Source: Bathymodiolus brooksi
Taxonomy: Eukaryota; Mollusca; Bivalvia; Mytilida; Modiolidae
DNA: 64,000 bases
Assembly (NCBI GenBank): GCA_963680875.1
Contig: OY804579.1
Coordinates: forward strand, 21,127,804-21,191,803
Reading direction: 5' to 3'
Below the pieces are notes generated by a model. The model was not told the origin of the DNA, searched no databases, and worked only from the letters and a program-made list of their open reading frames with translations. How positions within the stretch are numbered: the stretch's first letter is position 1; each line of letters starts with the position of its first letter. A program made the position numbers and the translations under genes. Below, piece by piece: positions 1 to 14,000 of this stretch.

Positions 1-468
1 TTCCCTATTCTAAAAATAGCAACTTTATTTCAGGAATTTCAGCATTTATAGGTCATGTATCAAGACATCCATAAAGGATTAAAATACAACTAAATGCAAC
101 CAAATGTGGACTCAAAATAATCCTTATATATTGACCTTCAATTGTTAATTTTGTTTATGCCTTTACACATAATATTTTCAAAATACAACAAAGCGAAAGG
201 AACTTTTTTCTTTAAAAAGGACTACTTTTGTATATGTTCTAAGCTCTGATTGGTCAATAAGTGGATTGATACCTTTAACAACATACTACATGCAGGATAA
301 ATCATGGTTTATTTGGTTCAGTTTTTAAAATTCATTAAATATTATGCAAAAAGAACGGAAAAACTGTGATCTGAAGCTTTCATGTCAATGCTAGCTCATA
401 TTTAAAAACAAATCAACATTTGTATTTGTTTGTTGATGAACATAGAACCTCTTGAACATAAACTCTAC
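1..468 (-). other. D-E intron of module M14, running off the left edge
   Basis: This is the start of the long intron that follows exon D of M14. Its donor is CAG|GTAGAG at 468-463. The matching E, F and G exons of M14 should lie to the left of the window. I see no other coding signal in it. Confidence 0.8.
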
Positions 469-2077
469 CTGGTTTAGACGTTTTTCACTGCTAGTTTCAT
501 CACTGCGCTCGTACAGTGGACTGTTATGTCCCAGTTTGCTCTCGTAGCTTCCATGGAAGTCATAGGACATCAAATGAATGAAATCAAGCTCTCTAATTAA
601 AAAAAAAGTAAATATCTTTGGTAAATCTTAATTTAATATTAATAAATATTCAAATGTTTGATGGTAACAAAAATATTACACCAATAAAATATTATCTGCA
701 TTTATTGATACAAATTTTCTAGAGAAATACTTAAATAAATACTTAATAAATACTCTTGTAATTTCTAAATAGCATGCAAGGAAATTTTTTTTCTCTGATT
801 ACAATGGAATCATTTAATAGAGGAGGTAAAAACTTAAATATTACTGTGCAATTTTGTTGATTTCGTAAGCTGTCGTTGCCGCTTCTCCTGCAGATACAGC
901 AGCTGTCAAAAGTAGTCGTGGTTTTCCAGTTGTTGCAGCCTCATTTTCAAATTCTCTTCTTAAAATCTAAATAGATCAAAACAATATGATTCCTAGATCG
1001 TCAAAAATATATATCTGGAAAAATTTTCTTTATTTCATAAATCTTTAGATGATATGTAATAACGAAACAAGTAAAAATTCTTCACGAAAAGACTGGTTCA
1101 GCCCAACAGAAAGGAATGTTTACAAGTCTGTTATATTTTATAATTATATAGCATTTTCTTGCATTTATGACAAAGTAATGGCTTAACTGACTAATATAAA
1201 TTTCAGTATACCTGACACAATTCAGTAAATCTTTCACGGTCTTCGGGAGGACTTCCTCTGTGAGCAGGATATTCCCAATCAAGGTCAAGACCATCAAAGT
1301 TGATATTCCTCAAATATGTGATCACATTACCAGCAAACGTATTCATGTTGGCTGTGTTATCTACTAGTTGTGTAAATTTTTCTACTCCATGAGTCCATCC
1401 TCCAATGGCCAGTGAGATCTTCAGGTCTGGATTCTGAAGCTTTAATTTGACCACTTTCTGATAGTTGTCTACAATGGAGTAGAAAGTCTTCATTATTTAT
1501 TTCAATGCATAAAAAAGGAACGAGTGCATGTTAACTGTTTCCAGTTTTGTTTACCTGTTAAAACGGAGGTTAATGTTCAAAGAAGATTCATCAAAGTCGA
1601 ATGACACGACTGACTTTGGCGAGTACTAGATAATGAAGGTCAAAATACAAACTCAACAGCAAATCAAATGCAAAATATATACTAAAGCAGAATAACTGTA
1701 GGATCAACTAACATAGTTATGTAATAGAGTGGTTCTATTAGAGGACGTAACAAGTCTGTCATGGGGTCAAAAGTTCAGGAGCCTGAAGTGGTCACTCGGT
1801 TTGTTTTATTATTATGTGTCTTGAAAATACATTTATTGTCAAAATATGTAATTGTATGTCAGCCTTCCATTGTAATTAATGATCATACCTTCAACACCGT
1901 CAGTTCTCAAATCATTCCACTCGTATGGTGCGATGTTATTCCCGTCCACTTTGCCGAAGGCATATACAATATGGGTACACAAGTTTGGATCAATGTTTGC
2001 TGGTTCAAATGTATATGGTGCTTGTCGGTATTGTGCCCAGTTAGTATGGTAACAAGTTCTCACAAACTGACTATTTC
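469..2077 (-). CDS. GH18 module M14, partial (exons A-D)
   Basis: Exons on the minus strand are A 1889-2077, B 1212-1468, C 845-966 and D 469-592. They encode residues 1-231: the first strand and cysteine pair (Cys9, Cys34), KISLAIGGW (80-88), FDGLDLDWEYP (121-131, catalytic Glu129) and MSYDFHG (198-204). Exons E-G, which complete the barrel and linker, lie off the left edge. The C/D junction splits a Gln codon (CA|A). Exon D follows a run of nine T before AATTAG, a good acceptor. I see no replacement relative to the array consensus in this copy. Confidence 0.88.
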
Positions 2078-5000
2078 CTATAAAATAATATATAATATCA
2101 CATACTATTGAGAAAACAGTTTACTGGAAATGTATTTGTCCACATAGTTGATCAAAGCTCAATAAACAGAAGAGTGCTACATTAAACCATGGTGTCCTTA
2201 TCACATTTCAATACAGCATAAAATCATAATATTGACACAGTTTGGCTTCCATAATCATTTCTGTGGTATCTGTGAAAAATATCAACAATAAAGTATAATA
2301 TTATTAATGTCATTTGATATATACTACTTTAATTAAATGATATAGAATCCTATAATAACCATTATCAACAATTAATTGACATATTATGTATCATACATAC
2401 CCCCTGATGGACCTGTACCAGATTGTGTTGACGCTTGTGTTGGGTTCTGAGTCTGGGATACTGTTGGTGTCAGAGATGGAAATACAGTTACAGGTTGGGT
2501 GACCATATTAGGGTCAGACAATACTTCTTTCAACTTGGACATAAGTGGATTGTTTCCTAGTCCACATGCTCCATTGAAATCATCCAGATCCATTGCCCAA
2601 ACCATTGATCCACCTAATCCGTGTGTTTTCACATAATTGGCCTGAAGTAGATATGTCAAGCTTAGTAAGAAACAAGAAAATGTATTTCCCACAAAGAAAG
2701 TCATACACTATTATCATTATGAAATAAAATCACAATGAAATACTTAAGAGGACTAGCAGAATAATTCAGAACTTTTTGGTATTTAATTCATACAAGTGAT
2801 CATTTTCATTTCTTTAAGAGATTGGTCTTGTCAATCAATATTCAGTAAAGAATGTGTTTTATTTTAATAAGATAAAAACTGCTTAAAATGCTTCTATGAA
2901 GGAAATAATGTATGGTAGTAATTTGGAGCACATTTCTGTTGACAACTGACATACGTGTGTCATTAATACAAACTGAACTAACTTTAATTTCTATGCTCTG
3001 TAGATCATCATATCCCACCCACTGGTCACCATGATAGGCATATGGTACTTTCTGTTCATCGTTCCACACTCTTGTCCAACCAGCTGCTAAATTCCGACAA
3101 ATCTAAAATCAAAATACAACACAAGAAGGTTTGAAATGTTCTTTACATATGAATGAAATATGCCAATATAAACGAAAACATTCAACTATATTCTCCAAAA
3201 CGGCCCTTTTATGGCGATTTATTTGTTTTACAAAAATAGTCTTGTTTTCCATATGCTTAAGAAATAATTCTCCCATGTCATGTTTTATGCTCATTTTATC
3301 ATGGGGAGGCATTAATATTCTTGTCGATACTATACACCCAGCGATAGCATTTTGCATTTAACTACTTAGATAAGAAAAATGCTAACAAAATCGTAAAATA
3401 AAATCAGCGTTCCTTGTAAACTACGTCACCGGAAGACGACAAATTACAAAAGTCAAAATCGATAGATGTCTGTCTTAAGTATTTTTTCCGGAAAAAAATT
3501 ATGTCGAGAAATAATTTATGCTTGTATGCACCACTGTCCTGTATGTTGTTTGTAAACGGATCAGACGATGACACAACAACATGTGCTTTTTCAAGGGGGT
3601 GTTGCAAAGTTAACTGAACAGCCGTAACTAGCTGTTTGTGGAGGACTGTCCCAATTAGGGAATCAATGACTTTTTAAACTTTTTAAAGAAAACATCATTG
3701 ATTTCTATTTGTATTACTTTAATTACTGGTTTACGAGATCAGATAGTGGAAAACACCGATAGGACTTCACACATGTCCTAAAATTAATTGTGCTATTTAG
3801 AGAATAGGTTTGTTTAAAAAGCGAAGGCAGCACACCATAATAGAATAACTCATTAACAATAACGCAAAAATAATCACAAACAATATACCTCATGGTATGC
3901 CAGAAATCCAGCTTCACCAGTATATGTACCAGCTGTCCCAGCTCCTGCAGCAGCTTTACCCAATTCATGATCCCCAGTAGCCATCCTGAACGATCTTCCA
4001 TACAATCCCATACCAACTACTAATTTTTCCTTTGGCGTGCCTTCGCTTAACCAATAGTTAATTGCATAGTCCTACATAAAATATTTTTATAATAATTGTG
4101 TTGATTTTCAAGATGATATTTCCAATTATTCCCTCATATTCGATATTTACCTTTGTTGTGATGAGTAATGCAGTTCACTAACATATACGAGGTCATATGT
4201 ATATTTTTTAATGACAAACGTTATTTCTTTGCTTACCTTCAAACTTTTCTTGTGTATTAGGGGATGTTATTAAAAACCAGTTATGATTGCCGATTAATAT
4301 TCAAGTAATACTTTTCCTGATTTTATAAATCACTTCAGGTGTGAAACCACTAATTAATTTCTTTAAAGGTTTGCTGCTGAATTTATGGTTTTTTGAGTCT
4401 ATCTGGCCATTTTGTCTGAAGTTTAACCTTTCCAACACTATATATTTTCTGAAACGTACATGATTCCTCTACGCTCTGTGAAAATATCATGGGATGTTTA
4501 AAGTCGTGCAGTGGAATACCATGCCCTGGGACATTCCCTATTCTAAAAATAGCAACTTTATTTCCGGAATTTCAGCATTTATAGGTCATGTATCAAGACA
4601 TCCATAAAGGATTAAAATACAACTAAATGCAACCAAATGTGGACTCAAAATAATCCTTATATATTGACCTTCAATTATTAATTTTGTTTATGCCTTTACA
4701 CATAATATTTTCAAAATACAACAAAGCGAAAGGAACTTTTTCTTTAAAAAGGGCTACTTTTGTATATGTTCTAAGCTCTGATTGGTCAATAAGTGGATTG
4801 ATACCTTTAACAACATACTACATGCAGGATAAATCATGGTTTATTTGGTTCAGTTTTTAAAATTCATTAAATATTATGCAAAAAGAACGGAAAAACTGTG
4901 ATCTGAAGCTTTCATGTCAATGCTAGCTCATATTTAAAAACAAATCAACATTTGTATTTGTTTGTTGATGAACATAGAACCTCTTGAACATAAACTCTAC

Positions 5001-8000
5001 CTGGTTTAGACGTTTTTCACTGCTAGTTTCATCACTGCGCTCGTACAGTGGACTGTTATGTCCCAGTTTGCTCTCGTAGCTTCCATGGAAGTCATAGGAC
5101 ATCAAATGAATGAAATCAAGCTCTCTAATTAAAAAAAAAGTAAATATCTTTGGTAAATCTTAATTTAATATTAATAAATATTCAAATGTTTGATGGTAAC
5201 AAAAATATTACACCAATAAAATATTATCTGCATTTATTGATACAAATTTTCTAGAGAAATACTTAAATAAATACTTAATAAATACTCTTGTAATTTCTAA
5301 ATAGCATGCAAGGAAATTTTTTTTCTCTGATTACAATGGAATCATTTAATAGAGGAGGTAAAAACTTAAATATTACTGTGCAATTTTGTTGATTTCGTAA
5401 GCTGTCGTTGCCGCTTCTCCTGCAGATACAGCAGCTGTCAAAAGTAGTCGTGGTTTTCCAGTTGTTGCAGCCTCATTTTCAAATTCTCTTCTTAAAATCT
5501 AAATAGATCAAAACAATATGATTCCTAGATCGTCAAAAATATATTTCTGGAGAAATTTTCTTTATTTCATAAATCTTTAGATGATATGTAATAACGAAAC
5601 AAGTAAAAATTCTTCACGAAAAGACTGGTTCAGCCCAACAGAAAGGAATGTTTACAAGTCTGTTATATTTTATAATTATATAGCATTTTCTTGCATTTAT
5701 GACAAAGTAATGGCTTAACTGACTAATATAAATTTCAGTATACCTGACACAATTCAGTAAATCTTTCACGGTCTTCGGGAGGACTTCCTCTGTGAGCAGG
5801 ATATTCCCAATCAAGGTCAAGACCATCAAAGTTGATATTCCTCAAATATGTGATCACATTACCAGCAAACGTATTCATGTTGGCTGTGTTATCTACTAGT
5901 TGTGTAAATTTTTCTACTCCATGAGTCCATCCTCCAATGGCCAGTGAGATCTTCAGGTCTGGATTCTGAAGCTTTAATTTGACCACTTTCTGATAGTTGT
6001 CTACAATGGAGTAGAAAGTTTTCATTATTTATTTCAATGCATAAAAAAGGAACGAGTGCATGTTAACTGTTTCCAGTTTTGTTTACCTGTTAAAACGGAG
6101 GTTAATGTTCAAAGAAGATTCATCAAAGTCGAATGACACGACTGACTTTGGCGAGTACTAGATAATGAAGGTCAAAATACAAACTCAACAGCAAATCAAA
6201 TGCAAAATATATACTAAAGCAGAATAACTGTAGGATCAACTAACATAGTTATGTAATAGAGTGGTTCTATTAGAGGACGTAACAAGTCTGTCATGGGGTC
6301 AAAAGTTCAGGAGCCTGAAGTGGTCACTCGGTTTGTTTTATTATTATGTGTCTTGAAAATACATTTATTGTCAAAATATGTAATTGTATGTCAGCCTTCC
6401 ATTGTAATTAATGATCATACCTTCAACACCGTCAGTTCTCAAATCATTCCACTCGTATGGTGCGATGTTATTCCCGTCCACTTTGCCGAAGGCATATACA
6501 ATATGGGTACACAAGTTTGGATCAATGTTTGCTGGTTCAAATGTATATGGTGCTTGTCGGTATTGTGCCCAGTTAGTATGGTAACAAGTTCTCACAAACT
6601 GACTTTTTCCTATAAAATAATATATAATATCACATACTATTGAGAAAACAGTTTACTGGAAATGTATTTGTCCACATAGTTGATCAAAGCTCAATAAACA
6701 GAAGAGTGCTACATTAAACCATGGTGTCCTTATCACATTTCAATACAGCATAAAATCATAATATTGACACAGTTTGGCTTCCATAATCATTTCTGTGGTA
6801 TCTGTGAAAAATATCAACAATAAAGTATAATATTATTAATGTCATTTGATATATACTACTTTAATTAAATGATATAGAATCCTATAATAACCATTATCAA
6901 CAATTAATTGACATATTATGTATCATACATACCCCCTGATGGACCTGTACCAGATTGTGTTGACGCTTGTGTTGGGTTCTGAGTCTGGGATACTGTTGGT
7001 GTCAGAGATGGAGATACAGTTACAGGTTGGGTGACCATATTAGGGTCAGACAATACTTCTTTCAACTTGGACATAAGTGGATTGTTTCCTAGTCCACATG
7101 CTCCATTGAAATCATCCAGATCCATTGCCCAAACCATTGATCCACCTAATCCGTGTGTTTTCACATAATTGGCCTGAAGTAGATATGTCAAGCTTAGTAA
7201 GAAACAAGAAAATGTATTTCCCACAAAGAAAGTCATACACTATTATCATTATGAAATAAAATCACAATGAAATACTTAAGAGGACTAGCAGAATAATTCA
7301 GAACTTTTTGGTATTTAATTCATACAAGTGATCATTTTCATTTCTTTAAGAGATTGGTCTTGTCAATCAATATTCAGTAAAGAATGTGTTTTATTTTAAT
7401 AAGATAAAAACTGCTTAAAATGCTTCTATGAAGGAAATAATGTATGGTAGTAATTTGGAGCACATTTCTGTTGACAACTGACATACGTGTGTCATTTATA
7501 CAAACTGAACTAACTTTAATTTCTATGCTCTGTAGATCATCATATCCCACCCACTGGTCACCATGATAGGCATATGGTACTTTCTGTTCATCGTTCCACA
7601 CTCTTGTCCAACCAGCTGCTAAATTCCGACAAATCTAAAATCAAAATACAACACAAGAAGGTTTGAAATGTTCTTTACATATGAATGAAATATGCCAATA
7701 TAAACGAAAACATTCAACTATATTCTCCAAAACGGCCCTTTTATGGCGATTTATTTGTTTTACAAAAATAGTCTTGTTTTCCATATGCTTAAGAAATAAT
7801 TCTCCCATGTCATGTTTTATGCTCATTTTATCATGGGGAGGCATTAATATTCTTGTCGATACTATACACCCAGCGATAGCATTTTGCATTTAACTACTTA
7901 GATAAGAAAAATGCTAACAAAATCGTAAAATAAAATCAGCGTTCCTTGTAAACTACGTCACCGGAAGACGACAAATTACAAAAGTAAAAATCGATAGATG

Positions 8001-11000
8001 TCTGTCTTAAGTATTTTTTCCGGAAAAAAATTATGTCGAGAAATAATTTATGCTTGTATGCACCACTGTCCTGTATGTTGTTTGTAAACGGATCAGACGA
8101 TGACGCAACAACATGTGCTTTTTCAAGGGGGTGTTGCAAAGTTAACTGAACAGCCGTAACTAGCCGTTTGTGGAGGACTGTCCCAATTAGGGAATCAATG
8201 ACTTTTTAAACTTTTTAAAGAAAACATCATTGATTTCTATTTGTATTACTTTAATTACTGGTTTACGAGATCAGATAGTGGAAAACACCGATAGGACTTC
8301 ACACATGTCCTAAAATTAATTGTGCTATTTAGAGAATAGGTTTGTTTAAAAAGCGAAGGCAGCACACCATAATAGAATAACTCATTAACAATAACGCAAA
8401 AATAATCACAAACAATATACCTCATGGTATGCCAGAAATCCAGCTTCACCAGTATATGTACCAGCTGTCCCAGCTCCTGCAGCAGCTTTACCCAATTCAT
8501 GATCCCCAGTAGCCACCCTGAACGATCTTCCATACAATCCCATACCAACTACTAATTTTTCCTTTGGCGTGCCTTCGCTTAACCAATAGTTAATTGCATA
8601 GTCCTACATAAAATATTTTTATAATAATTGTGTTGATTTTCAAGATGATATTTCCAATTATTCCCTCATATTCGATATTTACCTTTGTTGTGATGAGTAA
8701 TGCAGTTCACTAACATATACGAGGTCATATGTATATTTTTTAATGACAAACGTTATTTCTTTGCTTACCTTCAAACTTTTCTTGTGTATTAGGGGATGTT
8801 ATTAAAAACCAGTTATGATTGCCGATTAATATTCAAGTAATACTTTTCCTGATTTTATAAATCACTTCAGGTGTGAAACCACTAATTAATTTCTTTAAAG
8901 GTTTGCTGCTGAATTTATGGTTTTTTGAGTTTATCTGGCCATTTTGTCTGAAGTTTAACCTTTCCAACACTATATATTTTCTGAAACGTACATGATTCCT
9001 CTACGTTTTGTGAAAATATCATGGGATGTTTAAAGTCGTGCAGTGGAATACCATGCCCTGGGACATTCCCTATTCTAAAAATAGCAACTTTATTTCAGGA
9101 ATTTCAGCATTTATAGGTCATGTATCAAGACATCCATAAAGGATTAAAATACAACTAAATGCAACCAAATGTGGACTCAAAATAATCCTTATATATTGAC
9201 CTTCAATTGTTAATTTTGTTTATGCCTTTACACATAATATTTTCAAAATACAACAAAGCGAAAGGAACTTTTTTCTTTAAAAAGGACTACTTTTGTATAT
9301 GTTCTACGCTCTGATTGGTCAATAAGTGGATTGATACCTTTAACAACATACTACATGCAGGATAAATCATGGTTTATTTGGTTCAGTTTTTAAAATTCAT
9401 TAAATATTACGCAAAAAGAACGGAAAAACTGTGATCTGAAGCTTTCATGTCAATGCTAGCTCATATTTAAAAACAAATCAACATTTGTATTTGTTTGTTG
9501 ATGAACATAGAACCTCTTGAACATAAACTCTACCTGGTTTAGACGTTTTTCACTGCTAGTTTCATCACTGCGCTCGTACAGTGGACTGTTATGTCCCAGT
9601 TTGCTCTCGTAGCTTCCATGGAAGTCATAGGACATCAGATGAATGAAATCAAGCTCTCTAATTAAAAAAAAAGTAAATATCTTTGATAAATCTTAATTTA
9701 ATATTAATAAATATTCAAAGGTTTGATGGTAACAAAAATATTACACCAATAAAATATTATCTGCATTTATTGATACAAATTTCTAGAGAAATACTTAAAT
9801 AAATACTTAATAAATACTCTTGTAATTTCTAAATAGCATGCAAGGAAATTTTTTTTCTCTGATTACAATGGAATCATTTAATAGAGGAGGTAAAAACTTA
9901 AATATTACTGTGCAATTTTGTTGATTTCGTAAGCTGTCATTGCCGCTTCTCCTGCAGATACAGCAGCTGTCAAAAGTAGTCGTGGTTTTCCAGTTGTTGC
10001 AGCCTCATTTTCAAATTCTCTTCTTAAAATCTAAATAGATCAAAACAATATGATTCCTAGATCGTCAAAAATATATATCTGGAGAAATTTTCTTTATTTC
10101 ATAAATCTTTAGATGAAATGTAATAACGAAACAAGTAAAAATTCTTCACGAAAAGACTGGTTCAGCCCAACAGAAAGGAATGTTTACAAGTCTGTTATAT
10201 TTTATAATTATATAGCATTTTCTTGCATTTATGACAAAGTAATGGCTTAACTGACTAATATAAATTTCAGTATACCTGACACAATTCAGTAAATCTTTCA
10301 CGGTCTTCGGGAGGACTTCCTCTGTGAGCAGGATATTCCCAATCAAGGTCAAGACCATCAAAGTTGATATTCCTCAAATATGTGATCACATTACCAGCAA
10401 ACGTATTCATGTTGGCTGTGTTATCTACTAGTTGTGTAAATTTTTCTACTCCATGAGTCCATCCTCCAATGGCCAGTGAGATCTTCAGGTCTGGATTCTG
10501 AAGCTTTAATTTGACCACTTTCTGATAGTTGTCTACAATGGAGTAGAAAGTCTTCATTATTTATTTCAATGCATAAAAAAGGAACGAGTGCATGTTAACT
10601 GTTTCCAGTTTTGTTTACCTGTTAAAACAGAGGTTAATGTTCAAAGAAGATTCATCAAAGTCGAATGACACGACTGACTTTGGCGAGTACTAGATAATGA
10701 AGGTCAAAATACAAACTCAACAGCAAATCAAATGCAAAATATATACACAAGCAGAATAACTGTAGGATCAACTAACATAGTTATGTAATAGAGTGGTTCT
10801 ATTAGAGGACGTAACAAGTCTGTCATGGGGTCAAAAGTTCAGGAGCCTGAAGTGGTCACTCGGTTTGTTTTATTATTATGTGTCTTGAAAATACATTTAT
10901 TGTCAAAATATGTAATTGTATGTCAGCCTTCCATTGTAATTAATGATCATACCTTCAACACCGTCAGTTCTCAAATCATTCCACTCGTATGGTGCGATGT

Positions 11001-14000
11001 TATTCCCGTCCACTTTGCCGAAGGCATATACAATATGGGTACACAAGTTTGGATCAATGTTTGCTGGTTCAAATGTATATGGTGCTTGTCGGTATTGTGC
11101 CCAGTTAGTATGGTAACAAGTTCTCACAAACTGACTATTTCCTATAAAATAATATATAATATCACATACTATTGAGAAAACAGTTTACTGGAAATGTATT
11201 TGTCCACATAGTTGATCAAAGCTCAATAAACAGAAGAGTGCTACATTAAACCATGGTGTCCTTATCACATTTCAATACAGCATAAAATCATAATATTGAC
11301 ACAGTTTGGCTTCCATAATCATTTCTGTGGTATCTGTGAAAAATATCAACAATAAAGTATAATATTATTAATGTCATTTGATATATACTACTTTAATTAA
11401 ATGATATAGAATCCTATAATAACCATTATCAACAATTAATTGACATATTATGTATCATACATACCCCCTGATGGACCTGTACCAGATTGTGTTGACGCTT
11501 GTGTTGGGTTCTGAGTCTGGGATACTGTTGGTGTCAGAGATGGAGATACAGTTACAGGTTGGGTGACCATATTAGGGTCAGACAATACTTCTTTCAACTT
11601 GGACATAAGTGGATTGTTTCCTAGTCCACATGCTCCATTGAAATCATCCAGATCCATTGCCCAAACCATTGATCCACCTAATCCGTGTGTTTTCACATAA
11701 TTGGCCTGAAGTAGATATGTCAAGCTTAGTAAGAAACAAGAAAATGTATTTCCCACAAAGAAAGTCATACACTATTATCATTATGAAATAAAATCACAAT
11801 GAAATAATTAAGAGGACTAGCAGAATAATTCAGAACTTTTTGGTATTTAATTCATACAAGTGATCATTTTCATTTCTTTAAGAGATTGGTCTTGTCAATC
11901 AATATTCAGTAAAGAATGTGTTTTATTTCAATAAGATAAAAACTGCTTAAAATTTTTTTATGAAGGAAATAATGTATGGTAGTAATTTGGAGCACATTTC
12001 TGTTGACAACTGACATACGTGTGTCATTTATACAAACTGAACTAACTTTAATTTCTATGCTCTGTAGATCATCATATCCCACCCACTGGTCACCATGATA
12101 GGCATATGGTACTTTCTGTTCATCGTTCCACACTCTTGTCCAACCAGCTGCTAAATTCCGACAAATCTAAAATCAAAATACAACACAAGAAGGTTTGAAA
12201 TGTTCTTTACATATGAATGAAATATGCCAATATAAACGAAAACATTCAACTATAATCTCCAAAACGGCCCTTTTATGGCGATTTATTTGTTTTACAAAAA
12301 TAGTCTTGTTTTCCATATGCTTGAGAAATGATTCTCCCAAGTCATGTTTTATGCTCATTTTATCATGGGGAGGCATTAATATCCTTGTCGATACTATACA
12401 CCCAGCGATAGCATTTTGCATTTAACTACTTAGATAAGAAAAATGCTAACAAAATCGTAAAATAAAATCAGCGTTCCTTGTAAACTACGTCACCGGAAGA
12501 CGACAAATTACAAAAGTCAAAATCGATAGATGTCTGTCTTAAGTATTTTATCCGAAAAAAATTTTTATGTCGAGAAATAATTTATGCTTGTATGCACCAC
12601 TGTCCTGTATGTTGTTTGTAAACGGATCAGACGATGATGCAACAACATGTGCTTTTTCAAGGGGGTGTTGCGAAGTTAACTGAACAGCCGTAACTAGCCA
12701 TTTGTGGAGGACTGTCCTAATTAGGGAATCAATGACTTTTTAAACTTTTCAAAGAAAACATTATTGATTTCTATTTGTATTACTTTAATTACTGGTTTAC
12801 GAGATCAGATAGTGGAAAACACCGATAGGACTTCACACATGTCCTAAAATTAATTGTGCTATTTAGAGAATAGGTTTGTTTAAAAAGCGAAGGCAGCACA
12901 TCATAATAGAATAACTCATTAACAATAACGCAAAAATAATCACAAACAATATACCTCATGGTATGCCAGAAATCCAGCTTCACCAGTATATGTACCAGCT
13001 GTCCCAGCTCCTGCAGCAGCTTTACCCAATTCATGATCCCCAGTAGCCATCCTGAACGATCTTCCATACAATCCCATACCAACTACTAATTTTTCCTTTG
13101 GCGTGCCTTCGCTTAACCAATAGTTAATTGCATAGTCCTACATAAAATATTTTTATAATAATTGTGTTGATTTTCAAGATGATATTTCCAATTATTCCCT
13201 CATATTCGATATTTACCTTTGTTGTGATGAGTAATGCAGTTCACTAACATATACGAGGTCATATGTATATTCTTTAATGACAAACGTTATTTCTTTGCTT
13301 ACCTTCAAACTTTTCTTGTGTATCAGGGGATGTTATAAAAAACCATTTATGATTGCCGATTAATATTCAAGTAATACTTTTCCTGATTTTATAAATCACT
13401 TCAGGTGTGAAACCACTAATTAATTTCTTTAAAGGTTTTCTGCTGAATTTATGTTTTTTTGAGTCTACCTGGCCATTTTGTCTGAAGTTTAACCTTTCCA
13501 ACACTATATATTTTCTGAAACGTACATGATTCCTCTACTTTCTGTGAAAATATCATGGGATGTTTAAAGTCGTGCAGTGGAATACCATGCCCTGGGACAT
13601 TCCCTATTCTAAAAATAGCAACTTTATTTCCGGAATTTCAGCATTTATAGGTCATGTATCAAGACATCCATAAAGGATTAAAATACAACTAAATGCAACC
13701 AAATGTGGACTCAAAATAATCCTTATATATTGACCTTCAATTATTAATCTTGTTTATGCCTTTACACATAATATTTTCAAAATACAACAAAGCGAAAGGA
13801 ACTTTTTTCTTTAAAAAGGACTACTTTTGCATATGTTCTAAGCTCTGATTGGTCAATAAGTGGATTGATACCTTTAACAACATACTACATGCAGGATAAA
13901 TCATGGTTTATTTGGTTCAGTTTTTAAAATTCATTAAATATTATGCAAAAAGAACGGAAAAACTGTGATCTGAAGCTTTCATGTCAATGCTAGCTCATAT

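Larger units (their letters stand above)
1..4533 (-). repeat. Array unit 1
   Basis: 4533 bp. The linker exon has a C-to-T change in the coding strand giving Phe386; otherwise close to unit 2. Confidence 0.93.

Noticed and set aside
1203..1493. Open frame starting MKTFYS taken as a separate small chitinase gene
   Set aside because: The first eight codons are intron. A good acceptor (TTGTAG) lies at 1469-1470, and exon B joins exon A in frame through a split Asp codon.
1761..2111. Plus-strand 116-codon open frame, recurring in every unit (140 codons in unit 10)
   Set aside because: It is antisense to exon A and its intron. It recurs only because the unit recurs, and its length changes with a 2-bp intronic loss in unit 10. 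No domain is recognisable.
3109..3361. Overlapping open frames on both strands in the E-F intron of each unit
   Set aside because: They lie wholly within an intron, have no family features and no splice or start context, and vary with intronic indels.
3723..4016. Open frame MVWDCMEDRSGW... overlapping exon E
   Set aside because: It is the wrong frame of exon E. The correct frame gives the conserved GMGLYGRSF segment.
4237..4316. Exon-like segment in the D-E intron with a strong GTAAGC donor
   Set aside because: All three frames contain stops between the nearest acceptor and the donor, and single-base indels in other units shift it. GH18 sequence is already continuous from exon D to E.
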